Positions 44,262 to 51,827 of a stretch of 64,000 nt of DNA are shown here, piece after piece. Position numbers and translations under genes: made by a program. The notes beneath the pieces are model-generated. The model saw nothing but the letters and a program-made list of their open reading frames with translations, did not search any database and was not told the DNA's origin. Numbering within the stretch: position 1 is the stretch's first letter; each line of letters begins with the position of its first letter. The stretch is taken from positions 29,248-93,247 of the forward strand of contig CADCAK010000004.1 in NCBI GenBank assembly GCA_902799385.1, in the 5' to 3' direction. The stretch is from an uncultured bacterium. Lineage in GTDB: Bacteria > Verrucomicrobiota > Kiritimatiellia > RFP12 > UBA1067.

Positions 44262-45184
44262 CGCCGAGGTTTAGGATGGTCGCGGGGCCGAATGGCTCCG
44301 GCAAGTCGACGCTTATGCGCCGGCTTGCAGCCGACTATGCAGTGAACTTCTACGACGTCATAAACGCCGACGACATCTTTGCCGAAGTCTCGCGCACCGG
44401 CGCATACGCGCCGCGCATGTCTCTCTTGGACGGCATCCTGCGCAGCTACGCCGAAACGACATCGTACCCCGAAGATGTCAAGGCGCTTTTCCGCGACGGT
44501 TCGATAACGCTTGAATCGGACTTGATCCGCTTCGCTCCGAATGCCGTCAGTTCATACACTGTCGCACTCGTGGCTTCGTTTCTCCAGTCGATGCACGTTC
44601 TCCAGAAGTCGAGCTTCTCCCAGGAGTCCGTGTTCTCCCATGTGTCCAAGGTCGACGCGCTGCGTGCGGCGAGGGAAAACGGCTTTCGGACGTATCTCTA
44701 TTTTGTCGCCACAGAGGATGCGGCGATCAACCTCGCACGCGTCGAAAGCCGCGCGGCTCTTGGCGGGCATTCGGTTCCCGCCGGAAAGGTCGCGTCGCGC
44801 TTCCCGCTTTCCGTTGCGAATGCGGCGGCGTCTTTGCCGTGCCTTTCCCGCGCATACTTCTTCGACAACAGCGGCGAGACGATGCGCTTCTTTGCGGAAT
44901 GGGACGAGGAGTCCGGGTTGATGTCGGCAGATGCGGCGAAAGGCGCGTTCCCGAAGTGGTTTGCGCCGATCGCAGATGCCGCGAAGGGGATTGCCGTTCC
45001 CGGCGGCAGGTTTGACGTGCAGCCCAATCCGGCTCTTGCGGCTCCTGCTGCTGCGGCAAGTCATGATGCCATTGCGTGTGCATTTGCGGCGGGACTTTCG
45101 GTAACGGTAATGCGCGGAGGGCGCATTGTCCGCGTTTCGCCGGATGGTTCCGAGAAACAGGTTTGCAACGAGGTGAAGCGATGA
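44258..45184 (+). CDS. Zeta-toxin-like P-loop kinase
   Basis: A 308-residue protein, GTG start overlapping the secretin stop. Walker A GPNGSGKST at about residues 10-18, VINADDIF at about 35-42 and SFSQESVFSH in the position of the zeta-toxin substrate segment fit the zeta/COG4185 family, which phosphorylates UDP-GlcNAc or other small molecules. YLYFVATEDAAINLARV resembles the family's lid strand. No epsilon antitoxin or other small partner is adjacent, and translational coupling with secretion genes argues against a classical toxin-antitoxin pair. The C-terminal 60 residues are Ala-rich and unassigned. Confidence 0.78.
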   Translation: MTPRFRMVAGPNGSGKSTLMRRLAADYAVNFYDVINADDIFAEVSRTGAYAPRMSLLDGILRSYAETTSYPEDVKALFRDGSITLESDLIRFAPNAVSSYTVALVASFLQSMHVLQKSSFSQESVFSHVSKVDALRAARENGFRTYLYFVATEDAAINLARVESRAALGGHSVPAGKVASRFPLSVANAAASLPCLSRAYFFDNSGETMRFFAEWDEESGLMSADAAKGAFPKWFAPIADAAKGIAVPGGRFDVQPNPALAAPAAAASHDAIACAFAAGLSVTVMRGGRIVRVSPDGSEKQVCNEVKR

Positions 45185-46152
45185 ATGCGAAAGTGATTTC
45201 CATAATAGCGATTTGCGTCGCCGTGATAGTCGCGGGCGTCTCCGGCGTCGTGATATCAATGCAGCGCGCAGATGCCGCGCGAGCTGCGGCAGACAAGGCC
45301 GCGAGCGAGGAAACCATCGCCTCCAAGCGTGCGCGCGAGGCCGAGATCGAGCGTGCTACGGCTGCGCAGAACGCGAGGGCTGCCGAGGCAAAGGCGGAGA
45401 GCGAAAAAGCGGCCCTTGCGGCGGCCGAGGCCGAGAACGAAAAGCTGAAGCTCGAGAACGAGAATCTTGCCGAAAAGCGTGCGCTCGCCGCCGAAGAGCG
45501 AGCGAAGGCCGATGCCGAGGCGAAAACGGCCGCCGACCACAAGGCGGCGAAGGACGCGGAGCTAAAGATTGCCAGGGAGAACGCCGACGCCGAGCGCGCG
45601 AAGGAGGCCGCCACCGCAAACGAGCTTGCGCGAGCGGAGGCCACGAGGGCGATACGCGAGGCCGAGACTCTGAAGCTAACGGTGTCCATGTCGGAACTTG
45701 CAGCCGAAAAGCTGCGATACGAGGAGCTTAACGCAGAGCTTTTGGAGTACCAGAAGGAACTCGACGAACGCGAGCGCGCGCTACGGCCGGAGAAGACGAT
45801 TGCGGATCTCTCGTGGCTTCCCGACGAGGATACCGAGATCGACGAGAACGGCAGGGCCCGCCCGCGCAAGAAGGAGCCAAAGCTCCCCGAGAACGACCCG
45901 AAGCTCCCGGCGGAGACCCGTGCACTCGCCAGGGCGAACCGCATCAGGGCGCAGGCGGACGGCATCCTTTCAGAAGCCGCTCGCGCCCGCGTCGTCGGCC
46001 CTATTGAAAAGCTCTATGTCGCCGCCGTGAAGGACGGCCGCACCGTGGATGCCGAGTACTACCGCGTGGTCCTCAAGTCCATGTACCCCGACTGGGAATA
46101 CAAGCCGCCAAGCACTAGCGAAGCGCAAGCACCAAACACAAATCAGCCATGA
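45181..46152 (+). CDS. Membrane-anchored coiled-coil protein (TolA-like layout)
   Basis: A 323-residue protein: N-terminal membrane helix at residues 5-26 (VISIIAICVAVIVAGVSGVV), then about 180 residues of uninterrupted Ala/Glu/Lys/Arg heptad-type coiled coil, a Pro/Asp linker, and a small C-terminal helical domain. This is the TolA/IncB-like spanning layout, though no TolA domain is recognised. The start at 45181 overlaps the zeta-like stop (ATGA). The last residues ([15 protein letters not shown]) come from the heptamer repeat that leads into ychF, so the natural C terminus was probably near YPDWEY. Confidence 0.7.
   Translation: MNAKVISIIAICVAVIVAGVSGVVISMQRADAARAAADKAASEETIASKRAREAEIERATAAQNARAAEAKAESEKAALAAAEAENEKLKLENENLAEKRALAAEERAKADAEAKTAADHKAAKDAELKIARENADAERAKEAATANELARAEATRAIREAETLKLTVSMSELAAEKLRYEELNAELLEYQKELDERERALRPEKTIADLSWLPDEDTEIDENGRARPRKKEPKLPENDPKLPAETRALARANRIRAQADGILSEAARARVVGPIEKLYVAAVKDGRTVDAEYYRVVLKSMYPDWEYKPPSTSEAQAPNTNQP
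46108..46148. repeat. Heptamer repeat leading into ychF
   Basis: CCAAGCACTAGCGAAGCGCA, then AGCACCAAACACAAATCAGCC, runs in rough 7-nt steps up to the ychF ATG at 46149. It is nearly identical to the tail of the in-frame element of kdsD (CCAGCGAAGCGCAGGCACCA). Here it is translated as the C terminus of the upstream gene. Confidence 0.7.
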
Positions 46153-47267
46153 GCCTCTCCGTAGGAATCGTAGGACTGCCCAACGTCGGCAAGTCCACCT
46201 TGTTCAACGCGCTTACCAAGAAGCAGCAGGCCGCCGCCGAGAACTATCCGTTCTGCACGATCGAGCCCAATTCGGCCATAGTCGAAGTCGCGGACGCGCG
46301 GCTTGAGGCGCTTGCGAAGATCGTAAGCCCCCAGCAGATAATCCGCGCGACTGTGGAGTTCACCGACATCGCCGGGCTTGTCAAGGGTGCGTCGAAGGGC
46401 GAAGGGCTTGGAAACAAGTTTCTCGCGAACATCCGCGAATGCGACGCGATACTGCATGTAGTGCGCTGCTTCGAGAACGACGACATCATCCATGTCCAGG
46501 AAGGCGGCAACAAGTCGGCGCCAATCGACCCCGTGGGCGATGCTGAAGTCATCGAGACGGAGCTTGTCCTCGCCGACATGGAGCAGCTGCAGAAGCGCTA
46601 CGACCGCATCAAGAAGGAGGCGCAGGCGAAGCCCGCGATGCGCCCGGAGGCCGAGGCGTGCGCGGCGCTTTTGAAGCACCTAGAGGAAGGAAAGTCCGTC
46701 CGCTCGTTCCCGAGGAAAGAAGGAGACGCGATTCTCGACGTCCTTAAGGAGCTTCACTTCCTCACCGACAAGAAGGTCATCTACTGCGCAAACGTCGCCG
46801 ACGACAACGTGACTGGCGAGGGCAACGCGCATGTGGACGCGCTCAAGGCATACGCTGCGAAGGAGGGCGCTGAATGCGTCGTCGTGTGCGCGCAGATGGA
46901 AGCAGACCTTGCAGGGCTCTCCGACGCCGAGGCGAAGGAATTCCTCGAAAGCTACGGGCTTACCGAGTCGTCGCTCGACAGGACGATCAAGCTCGCATAC
47001 CACACGCTGGGGCTCGCGAGCTTTCTCACTGCAGGGCCTAAGGAGGTCCGCGCGTGGACTTTCCGCCGCGGCTGGAAGGCGCCGAAGTGCGCGGGCGTCA
47101 TTCACACCGACTTCGAGAAGGGCTTCATCAGGGCCCAGGTCGTTGCGTTTGACGACTACGTCAAGTATGGCGGCGAGAAGGGCGCACGCGAGGCGGGTGC
47201 GCTTCGCCCCGAGGGCAAGGAGTACGAGATGCAGGATGGGGATGTGGTGGAGTTTATGTTTAATTAG
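46149..47267 (+). CDS. ychF: Redox-regulated ATPase/GTPase YchF (OLA1 family)
   Basis: A 372-residue translation-associated P-loop protein with G1 GLPNVGKSTLFNAL (from residue 8), the G2-G3 part ENYPFCTIEPNSA and DIAGLVKGASKGEGLGNKFL, and a G4 replaced as usual for the family (YCANVADDN). The TGS domain at the C terminus ends EYEMQDGDVVEFMFN. Length is normal (363 in E. coli). Start overlaps the coiled-coil gene by ATGA, so it lies at the end of the secretion-2 transcript. Its stop codon begins the next heptamer array. Confidence 0.96.
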   Translation: MSLSVGIVGLPNVGKSTLFNALTKKQQAAAENYPFCTIEPNSAIVEVADARLEALAKIVSPQQIIRATVEFTDIAGLVKGASKGEGLGNKFLANIRECDAILHVVRCFENDDIIHVQEGGNKSAPIDPVGDAEVIETELVLADMEQLQKRYDRIKKEAQAKPAMRPEAEACAALLKHLEEGKSVRSFPRKEGDAILDVLKELHFLTDKKVIYCANVADDNVTGEGNAHVDALKAYAAKEGAECVVVCAQMEADLAGLSDAEAKEFLESYGLTESSLDRTIKLAYHTLGLASFLTAGPKEVRAWTFRRGWKAPKCAGVIHTDFEKGFIRAQVVAFDDYVKYGGEKGAREAGALRPEGKEYEMQDGDVVEFMFN

Positions 47268-47333
47268 GGGTCAGGGGTCAGTGCATAGGGGTCAGGAGTC
47301 AGTAGTAAGGGGTCAGTAGTTAGGAGCTGGGAA
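47267..47333. repeat. Nine heptamers between ychF stop and thrC start
   Basis: Exact 7-nt period from 47267: GGGGTCA, GGGGTCA, GTGCATA, GGGGTCA, GGAGTCA, GTAGTAA, GGGGTCA, GTAGTTA, GGAGCTG, then GGAA and ATG at 47334. The ribosome-binding AGGAG (47322-47326) is itself made by the junction of the last two units. The array fills the whole gap. Confidence 0.85.
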
Positions 47334-48740
47334 ATGAAATATGTTTCTACGAGAAAGGGGATTGAGGCGAGTGCGCCTGAAACGGTTTTTCAGGGCCTTG
47401 CACCCGACGGCGGTCTCTATGTGCCGGTAATGGTAGGGGCTTGCGGACGTCTCGGAGAGGCGTCCCTACCCGCCGCCGAGAAGTTCGTTCTTGACACGCT
47501 CTTCGGCGATTTCCCTGAGGAAGTTCGCAAGTCTGCAATCGACCGTCTCTCCTCTCGCTTCCCTGCCGAAGACCCCGTTCCTCTCGTCGAGAAAGACGGT
47601 CTTTACATGCTCGAGCTCTTCCACGGCAAGACCGGCGCGTTCAAAGACGTTGCGCTTTCGATGCTCCCCGTCTTCATGCGCCACGCCGCCGGCGGCCGTC
47701 GCGTCCTCGTCCTCACTGCGACGAGCGGCGACACCGGTTCTGCCGCGATGCAGGGCTTCGCCGGCGTTGACGGCACCGAGATCATCGTCTTTTATCCCGC
47801 GACTGGAACTTCGCGCATCCAGCGGCTCCAGATGACGACACCCAGCGAGGCGAACGTCCATGCTGTCGGCATCCGAGGCAACTTCGACGACGCACAGGCG
47901 GCGGTGAAGCGGATCTTCGCCGATCCCGCGATCCGCGCCGATGCCGCGAAGCACGGTATCACTCTCTCGAGCGCAAACTCGATAAATACAGGCCGCCTCG
48001 TTCCGCAGATCGCCTACTACGTTCTCGCTGGAGCGAAGTTGAATGGAATGGATGGTTCCGTCTTTGACGTCGTTGTTCCCTCTGGCAACTTCGGCAATAT
48101 CCTCGCGGCGTACTATGCGAAGCTTCTCGGAAGTCCGATTCGCAAGTTCATAGTCGCGTCCAACGTGAACGACGTCCTTGCGCGCTTTGTGAAGACTGGC
48201 GTCTATGACCCTGGTCCGAACTTCACCGTCACCAATTCGCCCTCGATGGACATCAGGAAGTCTTCGAACGTCGAGCGTCTTCTCTGGATGATTTCAGGCG
48301 GGCTTGACGGCGATATCGAACGCGCCTGCGCCGAGACTACGCGCATGATGAAGGATCTTGCCGAGAAGGGGCGGTACGAACTTTCGGCGAGCGCGAAGGA
48401 GCGCCTTTTCGCAGATTTCGAGGGCGGTGTCGCTACTCCCGAGGAGACCGAGGCGGAAATGCGCCGCATGCGCGAGGCCGCCGGCTATCTCGTAGACCCG
48501 CATACCGCCGTTGCGACTTGCGTCGCAAAGAAGCTTGGGCTCCCCCGGGACGGCGTTCCCTGCGTCGTCGCGGCGACGGCTACGCCCTACAAGTTCCCCG
48601 AGACGTGCCTCAGGGCCTACGGCGAGGATGTGCTCGTCGCCCCGCCGCCGTCTGTCGCAGAGCTTGATAAGTTGCCCGTTGCGCAGACGCGCATTTGCGA
48701 TGTCGCAGCCATAGACCAGGAAGTCACCCGTCTTTTCTGA
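47334..48740 (+). CDS. thrC: Threonine synthase
   Basis: A 468-residue PLP enzyme making threonine from O-phosphohomoserine. The PLP lysine is in FHGKTGAFKDVA (about residue 107); TATSGDTGSAAM, SANSINTGRLVPQ and VVPSGNFGNILA are the phosphate-binding and core motifs. Long (class I) ThrC length. Residues about 31-47 (VMVGACGRLGEASLP) interrupt the usual DGGLYVP-to-helix segment and are encoded by a palindrome (47432-47470), likely another small in-frame repeat insertion. All catalytic motifs are intact. Confidence 0.95.
   Translation: MKYVSTRKGIEASAPETVFQGLAPDGGLYVPVMVGACGRLGEASLPAAEKFVLDTLFGDFPEEVRKSAIDRLSSRFPAEDPVPLVEKDGLYMLELFHGKTGAFKDVALSMLPVFMRHAAGGRRVLVLTATSGDTGSAAMQGFAGVDGTEIIVFYPATGTSRIQRLQMTTPSEANVHAVGIRGNFDDAQAAVKRIFADPAIRADAAKHGITLSSANSINTGRLVPQIAYYVLAGAKLNGMDGSVFDVVVPSGNFGNILAAYYAKLLGSPIRKFIVASNVNDVLARFVKTGVYDPGPNFTVTNSPSMDIRKSSNVERLLWMISGGLDGDIERACAETTRMMKDLAEKGRYELSASAKERLFADFEGGVATPEETEAEMRRMREAAGYLVDPHTAVATCVAKKLGLPRDGVPCVVAATATPYKFPETCLRAYGEDVLVAPPPSVAELDKLPVAQTRICDVAAIDQEVTRLF
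47432..47470 (+). repeat. Palindromic insertion in thrC
   Basis: GGTAGGG (47432-47438) pairs with CCCTACC (47464-47470), and GGACGTCTC pairs with GAGGCGTCC (one G-T pair) inside. It is translated as the extra residues after DGGLYVP. A single copy is seen in this window. Confidence 0.6.
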
Positions 48741-48802
48741 GTGAAGCCTTTTTGGCTTGATTAGCGCGAATCTTTCATTGCCGTGTAGGCATTGCGCCGT
48801 TT

Positions 48803-48811
48803 TGGTATAAT
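48803..48811 (+). promoter_or_regulatory. Extended -10 promoter of GH95 gene (leaderless start)
   Basis: TGGTATAAT, TATAAT 48806-48811; ATG at 48819 after 7 nt. No -35 hexamer 17 nt upstream and no ribosome-binding site. Confidence 0.7.
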
Positions 48812-48818
48812 AGGCGGC

Positions 48819-50777
48819 ATGAAAAAGACACTGGCATTGATTTTAGCGTGCTGCTGCTCGACGGTGGCGTTTGCGGACGATGTGATCTGGGACGACCGTC
48901 CTGGCGACAAGTGGGAGAATTCATGGTATCCCCTCGGCAACGGACGGCTCGGCTGCATGGTCGACGGCGGCGCGAGGAAGCTGCGCATACAGTTCAACGT
49001 CGACTCCCTCTGGACCGGCGACAAAAACCTGACAAAGGACATAGGCGACGACCGGGCGGACGCGAACTACAACACGATGGGCGCGTACCAGAACTTCGGC
49101 GAGCTGGAGATTGAGCTCCCAAAGCTCCCCGATGGCGAGGTGACGGACTACCGCCGCGAGCTCAACCTTTCGAACGCGATATACTCGGATGTGTTTTCCA
49201 TTGGTGGGAAGTTTGTCGTTCGCCGTATCTTTGCGAGCGCTGTGGACAATGCGATATACATTGAATTGGGTACTGACGCTGGAATTGAAATGAAGCTCAA
49301 GGGCGCACATGGTGAGAAGGAGTCTGTTGGCGGCGAGAATGCGCCCGTCGCATTCTCCGGGAAACTTTCCAATGGTCTCGAATATGCAGCTCGGGCTGAC
49401 TTGTTCCGCTTCAAGCCGATCATGGGCAAGAAGAGCTGCGTCATTGCCCTTCGTGCCGAAACCGGCAGGAGCTCTCTTCCAGACATGGCGGACGTCATGG
49501 ATGCCGATGTCAAGGATGGAATGAACGCCGCATGCGAGCGCCATGTTGCGGATTACAGAAAATACTATGACCGCATGACGCTTGACCTTGGCGAAGGCGA
49601 CAAGACCGTCCCGACTCGCACACGGCTCGCGCGTGTAAAGAAAGGCGGCAAGGACCCTGCGCTTATCGCGCTTATGTTTAACTTCGGACGCTACCTGCTC
49701 ATTTCCTGCTCGCGTCCAGGCACTCTCCCTGCGAACCTGCAGGGAATATGGAACAACTCCAACAACCCGCCGTGGCACTGCGACTACCATACGAACATCA
49801 ATATCCAGATGAACTACTGGGGCGCGGATTCTGCGAACCTCTCCGACTGCTTTACGCCGCTTTCTGACTGGATGATGAACTCCCTCTCCGTCGCTGAGGC
49901 GGGCACTCGCGCGGCGTTTCCGAATTCAAAGGGCTATGCCTACCGCACGAGCGCGAACGCCGTTGGTGGCGGCGGCTGGCGCTGGAACTTTGCCGGTGCG
50001 CCGTGGCTCGCGGCGCAGTGCTACGACCATTGGCTCTTCACGCGCGACGGGAAGTATCTCAAGGAAGTCTGCTGGCCGCTTATGAAGGGCGCGGCGGAGT
50101 TCATGATCTCGACGCAGCTCAAGGAGCGTCCCGACGGCACGATTGTCGTGAAGGACGGCTGGAGCCCCGAGCACGGTCCGCGCGAAGACGGAATCGCGCA
50201 CGATCAGCAGATCATGCGCGAGCTTTTCCGCTCGATTCTCGCAGCAGCGAAAGAGCTCAAGATCAACGACGCATTTGTGAAGGAAGTCGCGCGCATCGAG
50301 CCCAAGCTCCTAAAGGACAAGATCGGCAGCTGGGGCCAGCTCCAGGAATGGGAGACCGACCGCGACAAGAAAGGCGACCAGCATCGCCACACGAGCCACC
50401 TATACGCCGTGTATCCCGGCTCCACGATTTCGCCGAAAGCTACGCCCGAACTCGCCGAGGCCGCCAAGGTTGCGCTTGCAGGCCGCACCCTGACGGGCGA
50501 TTCGCGCCGCAGTTGGACCTGGCCGTGGCGTGCCGCTCTCTGGGCGCGGCTCGGGGAAGGCGACAAGGCGGGCGAGATGCTCGACTCGCTTCTCCGCTAC
50601 AACACGCTCGACAACATGTTTGCGACGCACCCCCCGTTCCAGATCGACGGCAACCTTGGAATGGTCGGGGCCGTGTGCGAGATGCTGCTCGAGGGGGCGA
50701 TCCCCGCCTCTTGGCCCCACGGCACTGTGAAGGGGCTTCGCACACGCGACGGCGGCACGAAGGACTTCAGTTGGTAA
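48819..50777 (+). CDS. GH95-family alpha-L-fucosidase, secreted
   Basis: A 652-residue protein with signal peptide (MKKTLALILACCCSTVAFA). It begins with the GH95 N-terminal beta domain (WYPLGNGRLGCMVDGG, NVDSLWTGD) and has the (alpha/alpha)6 catalytic landmarks NLQGIWNNSNNPPWHCDYH, NINIQMNYWGADSANLSD, WSPEHGPREDG, HRHTSHLYAVYPG and DGNLGMVGAVCEML. It would release alpha-1,2-linked fucose from mucin or plant glycans. GH95 enzymes are usually about 780 residues; here the C terminus stops at KDFSW, within the final beta domain, so that domain is short. Start at 48819 gives both the signal peptide and the -10 spacing. Confidence 0.9.
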   Translation: MKKTLALILACCCSTVAFADDVIWDDRPGDKWENSWYPLGNGRLGCMVDGGARKLRIQFNVDSLWTGDKNLTKDIGDDRADANYNTMGAYQNFGELEIELPKLPDGEVTDYRRELNLSNAIYSDVFSIGGKFVVRRIFASAVDNAIYIELGTDAGIEMKLKGAHGEKESVGGENAPVAFSGKLSNGLEYAARADLFRFKPIMGKKSCVIALRAETGRSSLPDMADVMDADVKDGMNAACERHVADYRKYYDRMTLDLGEGDKTVPTRTRLARVKKGGKDPALIALMFNFGRYLLISCSRPGTLPANLQGIWNNSNNPPWHCDYHTNINIQMNYWGADSANLSDCFTPLSDWMMNSLSVAEAGTRAAFPNSKGYAYRTSANAVGGGGWRWNFAGAPWLAAQCYDHWLFTRDGKYLKEVCWPLMKGAAEFMISTQLKERPDGTIVVKDGWSPEHGPREDGIAHDQQIMRELFRSILAAAKELKINDAFVKEVARIEPKLLKDKIGSWGQLQEWETDRDKKGDQHRHTSHLYAVYPGSTISPKATPELAEAAKVALAGRTLTGDSRRSWTWPWRAALWARLGEGDKAGEMLDSLLRYNTLDNMFATHPPFQIDGNLGMVGAVCEMLLEGAIPASWPHGTVKGLRTRDGGTKDFSW

Positions 50778-50815
50778 GGCCCCTGACAAGAGCCATTGCG
50801 GGCGGCGTAGAAATA

Positions 50816-50824
50816 TGCGATAAT
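50816..50824 (+). promoter_or_regulatory. Extended -10 promoter of parvulin gene (leaderless start)
   Basis: TGCGATAAT with GATAAT at 50819-50824; ATG at 50833 after 8 nt. No ribosome-binding site. Confidence 0.6.
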
Positions 50825-50832
50825 ACAACCTA

Positions 50833-51771
50833 ATGAAAACAGCAGTCGTAAACGGACAGGAAATATCGGCGGAAGCGGTGAACTTCGAGCTCGACCGGCT
50901 AGTTCGATTCTACATGGGCCACGGCATGACGATGGCCGAAATCAGGCAGAACCTCCCGAAGCTCGAGGCCAAGGCCCTCGACCAGGCGATTGGCGCAAAG
51001 CTGCTCCTCGACCAGGCCGCGCGGCTCGACATACCCGTGACCGAGAAGGACATCGACGCCGAAGTCGCGCGGGTCGTCCAGCAGGTCGGCGGCGAGGAGA
51101 ACTACAAGAAGGCGCTCGCCGCTCAGGGAATCTCCGAAGCGGACTTCCGCAAGGAGCTCGAAAAGGGGGCGCGCGTAAACATGCTCGTTAACCAGGCGTG
51201 TGCGCATGTCGCGGATCCGACCGAGGACGAGGTTACGGCGTTCTACGAGGCGCATAAGGCCGAATACGTCGAGCCGCAGCAGGTCCTTTGCCAGCACATT
51301 CTCGTCAAGGGGTCCAACGATGCCGCCCTCGACAAGATCAAGGAAATACGCGAGCGCATCGTCAGTGACAAGGCGGACTTTGCGGAAGAGGCGAAGAAGC
51401 ACTCCGACTGCCCGTCTGGCGCACAGGGTGGCTCGCTCGGCTGGTTCGGGCGCGGCATGATGGTGCCAGAGTTCGACAAGGCCGCGTTCGAGATGAAGAA
51501 GGGCGAAGTCTCGGGCGTCGTCACGACCGAGTTCGGCTACCACATCATCTACAAGGCCGACGAACGCGGCGGCGGACAGCAGACCATCGTCGATGTCCAC
51601 GACCAGATCAAGGACCTTTTGCGCCACGAGGCGCGCGGCAAGGCGATGGACGCATACGTAGCTGAGCTTCGCGAGAAGGCGACGATAGAGTACAAGGACG
51701 CCAAGCACGAGTGCAGCTGCGGGCACGACCATGGGTCTGGCCACGACTGCGGCTGCGGGCACCATCATTGA
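50833..51771 (+). CDS. Parvulin-type peptidyl-prolyl isomerase with Cys/His-rich tail
   Basis: A 312-residue protein. Residues 1-130 are a SurA/trigger-like helical chaperone region; about 145-245 are a parvulin (PpiC) domain with QHILVKG, SDCPSGAQGGSLGWFGRGMM, PEFDKAAFEMKKGEVSGVV and FGYHIIYK. No signal peptide, so probably cytosolic unlike SurA/PrsA. The last about 22 residues (ECSCGHDHGSGHDCGCGHHH) form a metal-binding tail like that of SlyD, another isomerase that handles nickel. A role in protein folding coupled to metal storage or delivery is an inference. It is followed by a heptamer array. Confidence 0.88.
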   Translation: MKTAVVNGQEISAEAVNFELDRLVRFYMGHGMTMAEIRQNLPKLEAKALDQAIGAKLLLDQAARLDIPVTEKDIDAEVARVVQQVGGEENYKKALAAQGISEADFRKELEKGARVNMLVNQACAHVADPTEDEVTAFYEAHKAEYVEPQQVLCQHILVKGSNDAALDKIKEIRERIVSDKADFAEEAKKHSDCPSGAQGGSLGWFGRGMMVPEFDKAAFEMKKGEVSGVVTTEFGYHIIYKADERGGGQQTIVDVHDQIKDLLRHEARGKAMDAYVAELREKATIEYKDAKHECSCGHDHGSGHDCGCGHHH

Positions 51772-51774
51772 GAG

Positions 51775-51827
51775 TTTAAAGTGTAAAGTGTAAAACGAAA
51801 AGTGAAAATCAAAGCATAAGGAGTAAT
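51775..51827. repeat. Seven heptamers before the sialate esterase gene
   Basis: Exact 7-nt steps from 51775: TTTAAAG, TGTAAAG, TGTAAAA, CGAAAAG, TGAAAAT, CAAAGCA, TAAGGAG, then TAAT and ATG at 51828. The Shine-Dalgarno AAGGAG is the last unit. The arrangement (array, 4 nt, ATG) equals that before thrC although the sequence is unrelated. Confidence 0.8.

Noticed and set aside
44258..45184. Classical epsilon-zeta toxin-antitoxin module
   Set aside because: No small antitoxin gene lies beside the zeta-like gene, which is instead overlapped by secretion-locus genes on both sides.
48741..48770. Terminator after thrC (AAGCC-ttttt-GGCTT)
   Set aside because: The stem is only 5 bp and no T-run follows; too weak to call.
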